NCBI GenBank assembly: GCA_001304365.1
Contig: LJNA01000015.1
Coordinates: 1-15,905, forward strand
DNA length: 15,905 nt
DNA from: Syntrophobacter sp. DG_60
GTDB taxonomy: Bacteria; Desulfobacterota; Desulfofervidia; Desulfofervidales; DG-60
Reading direction: 5' to 3'
Shown: in pieces, positions 8,551 through 15,905 of the stretch
How positions within the stretch are numbered: the stretch's first letter is position 1
How the letters are laid out: each line of letters starts with the position of its first letter
The notes under the pieces: generated by a model
Told to the model about the DNA's origin: nothing
The model's input: the letters and a program-made list of their open reading frames with translations, nothing else
Databases searched by the model: none
Program-made: the position numbers and the translations under genes

Positions 8551-11500
8551 GTTTAGAGGACCTTTATAATCTTTTTAGTAAACCAATGGATCCGGCTGAG
8601 ATTAAAGGAGTACGTATATCCTTGGCCTCTCCAGAAAAGATTAGGGAGTGGTCTTATGGGGAGGTTAAGAAGCCAGAAACCATTAACTACCGCACATTTA
8701 AACCAGAAAAAGATGGTTTATTCTGTGCAAAGATCTTCGGCCCCGTTAAAGATTATGAGTGCCTTTGTGGTAAATATAAAAGAATGAAGCATCGAGGCAT
8801 TGTATGTGAAAGGTGTGGAGTAGAGGTAATTTCTTCTAAGGTGAGAAGGGAACGGATGGGCCATATTGAACTGGCCTGTCCAGTTACCCATATCTGGTTT
8901 GTGAAAAGTGTACCCAGTAAAATTGGAAATGTACTTGACCTAAGTGTGCGTGAGCTAGAGAAGATTATCTACTTTGAATCATATATGGTGATTGATCCAA
9001 AGGATACCCCCTTAAAGAGAGGTGAATTGCTTTCTGAGGATCAACTTCAGGGAGCACAGAACAAATTTGGTAATCAATTTAAAGCAGGCATAGGGGCAGA
9101 GGCCATTAGAGACTTGTTGAGAAATTTAGATTTGCAGGCCCTGTCAGAACAGGTGATGGGAGAGGTTAAGAATACCCGTTCTGAAGCTAAGAGAAAGAAG
9201 CTGACCAAGCGTTTGAGGATCATAAATGCCTTTTTGGACTCAAGGAACAGACCCGAATGGATGGTTTTAGGGGCAATTCCTGTACTTCCACCCGATCTAC
9301 GCCCCTTGGTGCCTTTAGATGGTGGAAGATTTGCTACTTCTGACCTAAATGACCTTTATCGTAGGGTAATCAATCGCAACAACCGCCTCAAAAGGTTGAT
9401 CGAGCTTGATGCCCCAGAGATTATCATTCGTAATGAAAAACGAATGCTCCAAGAGGCTGTTGATGTATTGTTTGAAAATGGGCGTAGAGGCCGCACAGTG
9501 ACAGGTACTAATGGGAGACCACTAAAGTCTTTAAGCGATATGCTTAAGGGGAAACAGGGTAGATTCCGTCAAAATCTTTTGGGTAAAAGAGTAGATTACT
9601 CTGGGCGCTCAGTGATTGTAGTAGGGCCAGAGTTGAGACTTCATCAGTGTGGTTTACCTCAAAAGATGGCATTAGAGCTGTTTAAACCATTTATTTACCA
9701 TCAGCTTGAGAAAAAGGGTTATGCCACTACTATTAAGAGTGCTAAGCAGATGGTAGAAAGAGAGACCTCAGAGGTATGGGATGCTTTAGAGGAAGTAGCT
9801 AAAGAACACCCAGTACTACTGAATCGTGCTCCTACCTTACATCGTTTAAGCATTCAAGCCTTTGAGCCAGTGTTGATAGAAGGCAAGGCCATTCAGCTTC
9901 ATCCCCTAGTTTGTCCCCCATTTAATGCAGATTTTGATGGTGACCAAATGGCAGTTCATGTGCCCCTTTCTTTAGAGGCTCAAGCAGAGGCGCGTGTGCT
10001 TATGATGTCCACAAACAATATCCTTTCCCCTGCCCATGGAGGGCCTATTATTCTACCTGCTCAAGATATTGTCCTTGGCCTTTATTATATGACAAAGGAA
10101 CATCCACAGGCAAAAGGTAAAGGAATGAAATTCTCTTCACCCGAAGAAGTAAGGATGGCCTATGATAGAGGTGTGGTAGACTTGCATAGTCCAATTGAAG
10201 TAAGAATAAACGGTAAATTGGTGGACACTACAGTAGGTCGTGTCTTACTTAAAGAGATTATTCCTGAACAGATTCCCTTTGAATTTATTAATAAAGTAAT
10301 CCGAAAAAGGGATATAGCTGTTTTAGTAAACGAGTGTTATCGCAGGGCGGGTTTAAAGAGAACAGTAATTATGTGTGATAAGCTTAAGGATTTAGGGTTT
10401 GCCCAAGCTACGAAAGCAGGCATCTCCATTTCTATTTCCGATGTAAAGATTCCCAGAAGGAAGGAGGGTATACTAACTGAGGCAAGGAGGCAGGTGGAAA
10501 AGGTGCGGGGGCAGTACCGTAAGGGATTGATAACGGATGGCGAGCGCTATAACAAGATTATTGACATTTGGTCAAAGGTTACAGGGGAAGTAGCTGCAGA
10601 GATGATGAAGGAGCTCTCAGTGGAGGCGATAGAGACCAAAACAGGAGAAAAGCAAGAGATCTTGAGTTTTAATCCTGTATTTATGATGGCTGATTCAGGG
10701 GCAAGAGGCAGTAAGGATCAAATCCGACAATTAGCGGGGATGAGGGGACTTATGGCCAAACCTTCAGGTGAAATCATCGAGACACCTATTATTGCTAATT
10801 TTAGAGAAGGTCTTACTGTTTTGCAATATTTCATTTCCACCCATGGTGCCCGTAAGGGTTTAGCAGATACTGCTTTAAAGACAGCAAATGCTGGGTATCT
10901 GACCAGACGCCTAATAGATGTAGCCCATGAATGTGTAGTTAGAGAAGAGGATTGTGGGACTATTGATGGTATTGAAATTGAGCCTTTGATTGAGGCAGGA
11001 GAGGTCATTCAAACATTGGCTCAACGTATCTTAGGCAGGGTTGCCTTAGAGGACATTAAAGATCCTTATACTGGAGAGATAATTGTCCAGGCCAATGAAG
11101 AGATAGACGAGGAAAGAGCGCAGAAGATAGAAATGGCTGGAATAGAAAGGGTGAATATTCGTTCAGTGCTTAGTTGTCAGACAAAATGGGGTGTATGCAC
11201 CAAGTGTTATGGGCGAGATCTAGCTAGAGGACAGTTAGTAAACATTGGAGAGGCAGTAGGCATCATTGCTGCCCAATCTATTGGAGAGCCAGGAACACAG
11301 CTTACTATGCGTACCTTTCATATTGGTGGCACCGCTCGCAGGGCGGTAGAGCAAACTGCCTTGATATCTAAGTATGCAGGGCAAATAAAATTTATCGATT
11401 TAAATACAGTGGAGACAAAGGAAGGCGATCTGGTGGTAATGAATCGAAATGGTGAGCTGGCCATTTTAGATAAAGGGCGTGAGCGGGAGAAGTATGGTAT

Positions 11501-12635
11501 CATTTATGGCGCCCACCTAAAAGCAAGGGATGGAGAATATGTAAAATCAGGACAGCTCCTGGCTGAATGGGATCCTTATGCATTACCTATTTTAACGGAG
11601 ATCTCTGGTGTAGTGAAATTTGAAGACATCGTTGAAGGTGCAACCATTCAGGAACAGGCTGACCCAGTAAGTGGTAAGGTGAGCAAGGTAGTGATGGAAT
11701 TTAAAGGGACTTCTTATCAACCGCGGATTTCTATAATAAATAGGGACGGGTCTGCTTCATACTTTTTGCCAGTAGGCGCACTTATTGTAGTAAACGAAGA
11801 GGATAAGGTATTTGCTGGTGACCCTTTGGCAAAAATTTTTAGGGAAACCATGAAAACCAAGGATATCACCGGAGGATTGCCTCGGGTAGCAGACTTATTT
11901 GAGGTGAGAAAGCCCAAAGATTATGCTGTAATTACAGAGATAGATGGTTGGATCTCTTTTGGAAAAGATGAACGTGGTAAGAGAAGGATAGTTGTGGCAC
12001 CTGAAGTAGGTGAAGCCAGGGAATATCTAGTTTCCCCAGGAATACATATTACAGTTCATGAAGGAGACTATGTAAAAGCAGGGGAATCCCTTACAGAAGG
12101 GCCCGTTGACCCCCAAGATCTTTTAAAAGTAAGGGGAATAAAGGAGTTGGCTAAATACCTACTTAATGAAATTCAGGAGGTTTATCGTCTTCAAGGTGTG
12201 AACATTAATGATAAACATGTTGAAGTGATTGTTAGACAGATGATGAAAAAGGTGCAGATTACGGACTCTGGAGATACACATTTTATTGTAGGGGAATTAG
12301 TAGAAAAATATGTTTTTGAGGAGGAAAATGAAGGTGTTTTGAAAGGGGACGGAAGGCCTGCTCAAGCAGAATCAATGCTTGTGGGGATAACAAAGGCCTC
12401 ATTAGGTACAGAGAGCTTCATTTCTGCTGCCTCTTTTCAAGAGACTACCCGCGTACTTACAGATGCTACAGTGGGCGGAAAAATCGATTATTTAAGAGGT
12501 TTAAAAGAGAATGTGATTATTGGGAGACTTATTCCTGCTGGTACAGGTCTTGAGCTCTATCGTTCTGTAGAGATTGAATCTGAAGAGAAGCCTGTTTTGA
12601 AGGAAGTGGAGGCAGCAGCCGAATTGGCTTCTTGA
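8547..12635 (+). CDS. rpoC: DNA-directed RNA polymerase subunit beta'
   Basis: A complete 1362-residue beta' subunit. The first zinc site has C72, C74, C87 and C90 ([19 protein letters not shown]). The catalytic loop is [12 protein letters not shown], with the Mg-binding aspartates D462, D464 and D466. The second zinc site is C803, C877, C884 and C887. The trigger loop begins MRTFHIGG at 921, with H925 as the E. coli H936 equivalent. It is interrupted by a long insertion (about 935-1105) like E. coli SI3, after which [20 protein letters not shown] resumes the core. The ATG overlaps the rpoB stop (ATGA), with AAGGAG 10 nt upstream inside rpoB, so the two subunits are translationally coupled. 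No intein or split is present. rpsL follows after 62 bp. Confidence 0.99.
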   Translation: MSLEDLYNLFSKPMDPAEIKGVRISLASPEKIREWSYGEVKKPETINYRTFKPEKDGLFCAKIFGPVKDYECLCGKYKRMKHRGIVCERCGVEVISSKVRRERMGHIELACPVTHIWFVKSVPSKIGNVLDLSVRELEKIIYFESYMVIDPKDTPLKRGELLSEDQLQGAQNKFGNQFKAGIGAEAIRDLLRNLDLQALSEQVMGEVKNTRSEAKRKKLTKRLRIINAFLDSRNRPEWMVLGAIPVLPPDLRPLVPLDGGRFATSDLNDLYRRVINRNNRLKRLIELDAPEIIIRNEKRMLQEAVDVLFENGRRGRTVTGTNGRPLKSLSDMLKGKQGRFRQNLLGKRVDYSGRSVIVVGPELRLHQCGLPQKMALELFKPFIYHQLEKKGYATTIKSAKQMVERETSEVWDALEEVAKEHPVLLNRAPTLHRLSIQAFEPVLIEGKAIQLHPLVCPPFNADFDGDQMAVHVPLSLEAQAEARVLMMSTNNILSPAHGGPIILPAQDIVLGLYYMTKEHPQAKGKGMKFSSPEEVRMAYDRGVVDLHSPIEVRINGKLVDTTVGRVLLKEIIPEQIPFEFINKVIRKRDIAVLVNECYRRAGLKRTVIMCDKLKDLGFAQATKAGISISISDVKIPRRKEGILTEARRQVEKVRGQYRKGLITDGERYNKIIDIWSKVTGEVAAEMMKELSVEAIETKTGEKQEILSFNPVFMMADSGARGSKDQIRQLAGMRGLMAKPSGEIIETPIIANFREGLTVLQYFISTHGARKGLADTALKTANAGYLTRRLIDVAHECVVREEDCGTIDGIEIEPLIEAGEVIQTLAQRILGRVALEDIKDPYTGEIIVQANEEIDEERAQKIEMAGIERVNIRSVLSCQTKWGVCTKCYGRDLARGQLVNIGEAVGIIAAQSIGEPGTQLTMRTFHIGGTARRAVEQTALISKYAGQIKFIDLNTVETKEGDLVVMNRNGELAILDKGREREKYGIIYGAHLKARDGEYVKSGQLLAEWDPYALPILTEISGVVKFEDIVEGATIQEQADPVSGKVSKVVMEFKGTSYQPRISIINRDGSASYFLPVGALIVVNEEDKVFAGDPLAKIFRETMKTKDITGGLPRVADLFEVRKPKDYAVITEIDGWISFGKDERGKRRIVVAPEVGEAREYLVSPGIHITVHEGDYVKAGESLTEGPVDPQDLLKVRGIKELAKYLLNEIQEVYRLQGVNINDKHVEVIVRQMMKKVQITDSGDTHFIVGELVEKYVFEEENEGVLKGDGRPAQAESMLVGITKASLGTESFISAASFQETTRVLTDATVGGKIDYLRGLKENVIIGRLIPAGTGLELYRSVEIESEEKPVLKEVEAAAELAS

Positions 12636-12660
12636 CAAAAGGGGTAAAAAGCTGTAGTTC
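12632..12660 (+). promoter_or_regulatory. Possible weak promoter at the rpoC-rpsL junction
   Basis: TTGACA, a perfect sigma-70 -35 hexamer, lies at 12632-12637 and includes the rpoC stop TGA. At 17-bp spacing the -10 position (12655-12660) reads TAGTTC, a poor match. The 62-bp spacer (12636-12697) is one of the longer gaps in the cluster and separates the polymerase genes from the str genes, which is a sensible place for an internal promoter. The weak -10 keeps this tentative. Confidence 0.2.
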
Positions 12661-12697
12661 CAAGTCGCTGTTAGCAAGTTTTATTTGAGGGAGGATA

Positions 12698-13069
12698 ATG
12701 CCCACAATTAATCAATTGGTGAGAAAAGGAAGGGAAGTAGTAAAAGGGCGTAGTCCCACCCCTGCCCTTATGTGTTGTCCTCAAAGGCGTGGGGTGTGCA
12801 TACGGGTCTATACTACAACACCAAAGAAGCCAAACTCCGCCTTAAGGAAGGTTTGCAGGGTGAGGCTTTCAAATGGAATGGAGGTAACTGTTTATATTCC
12901 TGGAATTGGTCATAATCTACAAGAACATTCTGTAGTTTTGGTGAGAGGTGGGCGTGTTAAGGATTTGCCAGGTATTCGTTATCAAGTGATTAGGGGGACA
13001 TTGGATGCTGCAGGTGTACAAGACAGAAGGAAAAGCCGTTCAAGATATGGTGCAAAAAGGCCAAAATAA
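12698..13069 (+). CDS. rpsL: 30S ribosomal protein S12
   Basis: A 123-residue S12, the decoding-centre protein of the small subunit. The signatures [32 protein letters not shown] (about 26-57) and [17 protein letters not shown] (about 84-100) are intact. K43 and K88, whose substitution gives streptomycin resistance in other bacteria, are both lysine, so the wild-type sensitive form is encoded. D89, the residue that carries methylthiolation in some bacteria, is also present. A strong GAGGGAGG precedes the ATG. rpsG follows after 11 bp. This is the first gene of the str cluster, here reached directly from rpoC without the L7Ae-type gene or other genes that some bacteria carry in between. Confidence 0.98.
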   Translation: MPTINQLVRKGREVVKGRSPTPALMCCPQRRGVCIRVYTTTPKKPNSALRKVCRVRLSNGMEVTVYIPGIGHNLQEHSVVLVRGGRVKDLPGIRYQVIRGTLDAAGVQDRRKSRSRYGAKRPK

Positions 13070-13080
13070 AGGGGTAAGCC

Positions 13081-13551
13081 ATGGGAAGAAAAGAGTCCGC
13101 GCCTAAAAGGGAAATATTACCTGATCCCAAATATGGTAGCGTACTTGTAGCAAAATTTATTAATTGCTTAATGCATGATGGGAAAAAGAGTGTAGCAGAA
13201 TCTATTCTTTATGATGCGTTGGATATAGTGGGTAAGAAGCTGCATAAGGATCCTTTAGAGGTATTTGAAAAGGCCATTGAGAATGTAAAGCCTGTTTTAG
13301 AGGTAAAATCCCGCAGAGTAGGGGGGGCTACCTATCAAGTGCCTGTGGAGGTAAGATCAAAGCGCAGGATTGGTTTAGCTGTGAAATGGATTATTCATTA
13401 TGCCAAGGGGCGGTCTGAAAAAGGGATGGTGCTTAAATTGGCTAATGAAATTATAGATGCCCAGGGTAATAAAGGTGCTTCTATTAAGAAGAAAGAAGAC
13501 ACACATCGCATGGCTGAGGCCAATAGGGCCTTTGCCCATTATAGGTGGTAA
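13081..13551 (+). CDS. rpsG: 30S ribosomal protein S7
   Basis: A 156-residue S7, which nucleates assembly of the 30S head and lines the E site. The N-terminal [27 protein letters not shown], the middle [17 protein letters not shown] beta hairpin and the C-terminal [16 protein letters not shown] match the family. The ribosome binding site is weaker than its neighbours (AAAGGGG about 5 nt upstream). In E. coli S7 represses the str operon by binding the rpsL-rpsG spacer; here that spacer is only 11 bp, so that form of control is unlikely. The last codons and stop (AGG TGG TAA) plus the next G form a 10-bp sequence that is repeated exactly before fusA, on the far side of the inserted palindromic element. 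Confidence 0.98.
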   Translation: MGRKESAPKREILPDPKYGSVLVAKFINCLMHDGKKSVAESILYDALDIVGKKLHKDPLEVFEKAIENVKPVLEVKSRRVGGATYQVPVEVRSKRRIGLAVKWIIHYAKGRSEKGMVLKLANEIIDAQGNKGASIKKKEDTHRMAEANRAFAHYRW

Positions 13552-13552
13552 G
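13543..13552 (+). repeat. Left copy of 10-bp direct repeat AGGTGGTAAG (possible target-site duplication)
   Basis: AGGTGGTAAG here covers the last two sense codons and stop of rpsG plus one base. The identical 10 bases occur at 13714-13723, where they form the ribosome binding site of fusA. The two copies bracket the 161-bp palindromic spacer exactly. A duplicated target of about 9-10 bp is typical of several transposon families, so this may mark an insertion. The purine-rich sequence resembles a ribosome binding site, which raises the chance of coincidence. Confidence 0.6.
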
Positions 13553-13557
13553 TATCT

Positions 13558-13583
13558 GCTCAAAATTCTGCAGAATTTTGAGC
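13558..13583. repeat. 26-bp perfect palindrome (left end of the element)
   Basis: The two 13-bp halves, GCTCAAAATTCTG and CAGAATTTTGAGC, are perfect reverse complements with no spacer. It is the left terminus of the larger inverted repeat and closely resembles the hairpin at 13686-13706. As DNA it could form a cruciform or bind a dimeric protein. As RNA it would form a short hairpin after loss of the central pairs. No T-run follows. Confidence 0.9.
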
Positions 13584-13685
13584 GGACAATGAAAAATGAA
13601 AATTGTAAAGTGCAAAATGCAAAATTATTTCCTTTGACCTAATCCCATCTTTTCATTTTGCATTTTTCATTTTGCAATGAATTAA

Positions 13686-13706
13686 TCAAAATCCTGCGGA
13701 TTTTGA
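13686..13706. repeat. 21-nt hairpin (right end of the element), variant of the 13558 palindrome
   Basis: TCAAAATCC (13686-13694) pairs perfectly with GGATTTTGA (13698-13706) around a TGC loop. It shares the pattern TCAAAATYCTGCRGA...TTTTGA with the palindrome at 13558-13583, differing by a few bases and one deletion. The relationship shows that the two ends of the element are homologous and have diverged. Confidence 0.88.
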
Positions 13707-13713
13707 GTAATTG

Positions 13714-13723
13714 AGGTGGTAAG
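13714..13723 (+). repeat. Right copy of AGGTGGTAAG, serving as the fusA ribosome binding site
   Basis: AGGTGG lies 5 nt before the TTG start of fusA, so this copy works as its Shine-Dalgarno. It is identical to 13543-13552 at the end of rpsG. If the element were removed together with one copy, the rpsG stop would lie 2 nt before the fusA TTG and the rpsG 3' end would itself be the fusA ribosome binding site. Confidence 0.6.
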
Positions 13724-13724
13724 A

Positions 13725-15803
13725 TTGGGAAGGATTGTGCCTATTGAAAAAGTGAGAAACATTGGGTTTATGGCCCACATCGATGCCGGTAAGACCACTA
13801 CAACTGAGCGGGTCTTATATTATACGGGTGTATCTTACCGTATGGGTGAGGTAGATGATGGTACAGCTACAATGGACTTTATGGAACAAGAGCAGGAGCG
13901 TGGTATTACTATCACCTCTGCCGCTACTACTTGCTTCTGGAGAGACTATCGCATTAATATTATTGATACCCCAGGACATGTAGACTTTACTGTGGAAGTG
14001 GAAAGGGCATTACGTGTTTTAGATGGCGCTATTGCCATTTTTTGTGCTGTAGGAGGTGTAGAGCCTCAATCAGAGACCGTCTGGAGGCAAGCAGATAGAT
14101 ATCGGGTGCCAAGGTTGGCATTTATTAATAAGATGGACCGAGTAGGGGCAGACCTTGAAGGATGTATAGAAATGATGATAGACCGCCTTAAGGCAAACCC
14201 CATAGTTATTCAAATCCCATTAGGGATTGAGCATCATTTTCGTGGAATAATTGATTTAATTAAAATGAAAGCCATTGTCTATGATGAAGAGACACTTGGT
14301 GCAAAATATAGGTATATGCATATTCCTGAAGAGTTTTTTAAAAAATCACAAGAATATAGACAAAGGATGCTTGAGACATTAGCAGATTTTGATGAAATAA
14401 TTATGGAAAGATATGTTGAAGGTAAAGAGGTTAGTGAGCAACAAATTTATACTGCCTTAAGAAAAGCCACTATAAGTCTTAATTTAGTTCCTGTATTATG
14501 CGGGGCAGCCTTTAAAAATAAAGGCATTCAACAACTGCTGGATGCAGTTATAGATTATCTACCTTCACCAATAGATATACCACCAATAAAAGGGAAGAAT
14601 CTGAAGGAGCTAGAAGAGACAAGGCCTACTTTAGATAATGCCCCTTTTACTGCCCTAGCCTTTAAACTAATGACAGATCCCTATGTGGGACATCTTAGCT
14701 TCTTACGCATTTATTCAGGCTCCTTGATGGCGGGCTCCACTGTGTTTAATGCAAGTAAAGGTATAAAGGAGAAGGTAGGAAGACTATTTAAAATGCATGC
14801 CAATAAGCGAGAAGAAGTCAGCGAGGTTTATGCAGGCGATATTGTGGCTGCAGTGGGTTTAAGAAGGGTTACTACAGGAGATACCCTTTGCGATGAAGGG
14901 GCACCTATTATTTTGGAGACTATGGAGGTACCAGAGCCAGTAATTTCTGTAGCCATTGAACCTAAGACCCAAGAGGACCAAGAAAGGTTGGGTAATGCTT
15001 TACACAAGATTGCATTAGAAGATCCATCCTTTAGAGTAGTTTACAATGGGGAGACAGGTCAGACCCTTGTTTCGGGTATGGGGGAGCTTCATTTAGAAAT
15101 TATTGTAGATCGCCTTTTTAGAGAGTTTAGAGTTAAAGCAAATGCAGGTAGGCCTCAAGTGGCCTATCGTGAGACCATTGCCTGTAAAGCCAGAAGCGAA
15201 GGGCGTTTTATTAAACAAACAGGCGGACGTGGACAATATGGCCATGTGTGGTTAGAGTTGACCCCTCTATCTCGTGGAATGGGGTTTAGTTTTATAGACG
15301 CTACATCTGGTGGTGTAATCCCTAAGGAATATATGGGAGCTATAGAAAGGGGTGTTAAAGACGCTATGGAACAAGGGGTGGTAGCGGGTTATCCAGTAAT
15401 AGATGTAGGGGTAAAGGTAGTAGATGGTTCTTATCATGAGGTAGATTCTTCGGATATAGCCTTTTCTATAGCTGCTTCCATGGCTTTTAAAGAGGGAATA
15501 AAAAAGGCAAAACCTATAATCTTAGAACCAACTATGTGTTTAGAGACAATTGTACCTGAGGCCTATTTAGGGGAGGTAATAGGAGATATTACAGCTAGGC
15601 GTGGGAAGATTGTAGGGGTTGAGACTAGAAAGAATGTTCAGATAGTAAAGGCCCGTGTGCCATTGGCAGAGATGTTTGGATATGCTACAATACTACGTTC
15701 TACCACCCAAGGTAGGGCTACTTATAGTATGCAGTTTTCCCATTATGAGTCTTTGCCTGTAAAATTGGCAGAGACATTAAGGGCAAAGAAAATAATACAT
15801 TAA
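13725..15803 (+). CDS. fusA: Elongation factor G (EF-G), probable TTG start
   Basis: A 692-residue EF-G, the GTPase that drives ribosomal translocation and, with RRF, recycling. With the TTG start the motifs are AHIDAGKT at 17-24, then [21 protein letters not shown] and NKMD. Domain IV includes [13 protein letters not shown], and the C-terminal domain ends with [30 protein letters not shown]. The length suits bacterial EF-G (T. thermophilus about 691). TTG 13725 is chosen because AGGTGG lies 5 nt upstream and because it yields (M)[13 protein letters not shown], matching family N-termini. An in-frame GTG at 13716 lies inside the ribosome binding site and is unlikely. The gene follows the palindromic element and precedes tuf by 14 bp. 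The GTPase core looks complete, so this is the main EF-G rather than a divergent paralogue. Confidence 0.95.
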   Translation: MGRIVPIEKVRNIGFMAHIDAGKTTTTERVLYYTGVSYRMGEVDDGTATMDFMEQEQERGITITSAATTCFWRDYRINIIDTPGHVDFTVEVERALRVLDGAIAIFCAVGGVEPQSETVWRQADRYRVPRLAFINKMDRVGADLEGCIEMMIDRLKANPIVIQIPLGIEHHFRGIIDLIKMKAIVYDEETLGAKYRYMHIPEEFFKKSQEYRQRMLETLADFDEIIMERYVEGKEVSEQQIYTALRKATISLNLVPVLCGAAFKNKGIQQLLDAVIDYLPSPIDIPPIKGKNLKELEETRPTLDNAPFTALAFKLMTDPYVGHLSFLRIYSGSLMAGSTVFNASKGIKEKVGRLFKMHANKREEVSEVYAGDIVAAVGLRRVTTGDTLCDEGAPIILETMEVPEPVISVAIEPKTQEDQERLGNALHKIALEDPSFRVVYNGETGQTLVSGMGELHLEIIVDRLFREFRVKANAGRPQVAYRETIACKARSEGRFIKQTGGRGQYGHVWLELTPLSRGMGFSFIDATSGGVIPKEYMGAIERGVKDAMEQGVVAGYPVIDVGVKVVDGSYHEVDSSDIAFSIAASMAFKEGIKKAKPIILEPTMCLETIVPEAYLGEVIGDITARRGKIVGVETRKNVQIVKARVPLAEMFGYATILRSTTQGRATYSMQFSHYESLPVKLAETLRAKKIIH

Positions 15804-15811
15804 AAAGGAGG
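15804..15811 (+). promoter_or_regulatory. Strong ribosome binding site of tuf copy 2
   Basis: AAAGGAGG follows the fusA TAA directly and ends 6 nt before the tuf ATG. It is one of the best Shine-Dalgarno matches in the window, in keeping with the very high synthesis rate of EF-Tu. The bases identical to the window start begin immediately after it, so this site is not visible for copy 1. Confidence 0.9.
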
Positions 15812-15905
15812 TTTTAAATGGCAAAACCAAAATTTGAGCGGAAAAAACCACATGTGAATGTGGGCACAATAGGTCATATAGACCATGGGAAGACTACACT
15901 TACTG
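15812..15905 (+). repeat. Direct repeat identical to window positions 1-94
   Basis: This is the right member of the 94-bp terminal direct repeat created by the second tuf. The repeat reaches the last base of the window, so its true length is at least 94 bp and may be the whole gene. Confidence 0.95.
15818..15905 (+). CDS. tuf: Elongation factor Tu, copy 2 (5' part only, cut by the window end)
   Basis: The first 29 codons plus one base of a second tuf gene, running off the window. The visible part encodes [20 protein letters not shown] followed by the IDHGKTT of the P-loop and is identical, base for base, to copy 1. Its place 14 bp after fusA is the standard last position of the str cluster, usually followed by rpsJ and the S10 operon, which are not in view. 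The identity fits gene conversion between two tuf loci. It could also arise if the assembly re-entered the same collapsed tuf repeat. Confidence 0.93.
   Translation, partial: MAKPKFERKKPHVNVGTIGHIDHGKTTLT

Larger units (their letters stand above)
13553..13713. mobile_element. MITE-like non-coding palindromic element in the rpsG-fusA spacer
   Basis: A 161-bp AT-rich segment without a credible gene. Its core, 13559-13707, is an imperfect inverted repeat centred near 13633. The outermost CTCAAAAT (13559-13566) is fully complementary to 13700-13707. Within the same register, 13587-13612 is complementary to 13654-13679 at 21 of 26 positions. The arms fade near 13620 and 13646, leaving a loop that contains TTTCCTTTGACCTAATCCC. 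Both ends are also palindromes in their own right. Flanking 10-bp direct repeats suggest insertion by transposition with no transposase of its own. No T-run follows either end palindrome, so it does not look like a terminator. What would mobilise it is unknown; a REP-like or structural RNA origin is the alternative. Confidence 0.6.

Noticed and set aside
10953..11310. Intein or split in RpoC near the second zinc site and trigger loop
   Set aside because: The reading frame and motif spacing match intact beta'; the long stretch after MRTFHIGG is the SI3-type insertion, without intein splice residues.
13558..13583. Rho-independent terminator after rpsG
   Set aside because: The stem is AT-rich, perfectly self-complementary without a loop, and is followed by GGACAATG rather than a T-run; fusA and tuf must also be expressed downstream.
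13457..13642. 61-codon ORF overlapping the rpsG end and the palindromic element
   Set aside because: It overlaps rpsG in another frame, has no ribosome binding site of note and encodes a low-complexity tail from the repeat.
13634..13662. fusA promoter with TTGACC in the loop of the palindromic element
   Set aside because: No acceptable -10 hexamer was found at 16-18 bp; the nearby bases are TTTGCATTTT.
13716..13724. GTG at 13716 as the fusA start
   Set aside because: The codon is part of the AGGTGG ribosome binding site; TTG 13725 has correct spacing and gives the family N-terminus.
1..15905. Circular plasmid or phage genome, suggested by identical ends
   Set aside because: All genes are core chromosomal, there is no replication, packaging or partition gene, and the repeat is exactly the start of tuf, a gene commonly present in two copies.

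Overview
This is a bacterial housekeeping window: a single, fully co-oriented (+ strand) run of translation and transcription genes in the order tuf, rpmG, tRNA-Trp, secE, nusG, rplK, rplA, rplJ, rplL, rpoB, rpoC, rpsL, rpsG, fusA, tuf (second copy, cut by the window end). It joins the secE-nusG/rplKAJL-rpoBC ('beta') cluster directly to the str cluster (rpsL-rpsG-fusA-tuf). I see no phage, plasmid, defence or CRISPR genes, and no previously undescribed protein system.

Organism. The DNA is fairly AT-rich (roughly 40 percent GC by eye). EF-Tu has the segment [15 protein letters not shown] and a long C-terminal stretch ([23 protein letters not shown]) that I associate with Desulfobacterota and other former Deltaproteobacteria. 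RpoB and RpoC carry the large lineage insertions expected of Proteobacteria-like polymerases. A moderately AT-rich Desulfobacterota member is my best guess. This is recognition from memory, not a search.

Layout. Positions 1-1382 hold tuf and rpmG, separated by a 22-bp tandem duplication that leaves a five-codon mini-ORF between them. A tRNA-Trp gene follows at 1399-1475. From secE to rpoC (1494-12635) the genes are packed with gaps of 2-31 bp or a 4-bp overlap, so there is no room for the usual L10 leader or the rplL-rpoB attenuator region. A 62-bp spacer separates rpoC from rpsL. The rpsG-fusA spacer (173 bp) is the one non-housekeeping region: it holds a MITE-like imperfect inverted repeat of about 150 bp with self-palindromic ends, flanked by a 10-bp direct repeat that matches both the rpsG stop region and the fusA ribosome binding site.

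The first and last 94 bases of the window are identical because each is the start of a tuf gene. The two tuf copies are direct repeats 15,811 bp apart. If this window is a whole contig it would look circular to automated tests; that should be read as a repeat effect, not as a plasmid or phage.

Together the genes make the core RNA polymerase (beta, beta'), its NusG factor, the SecE translocase subunit, ribosomal proteins of the L1, L11 and L12 stalks, the decoding-site proteins S12 and S7, L33, the elongation factors EF-Tu and EF-G, and tRNA-Trp.
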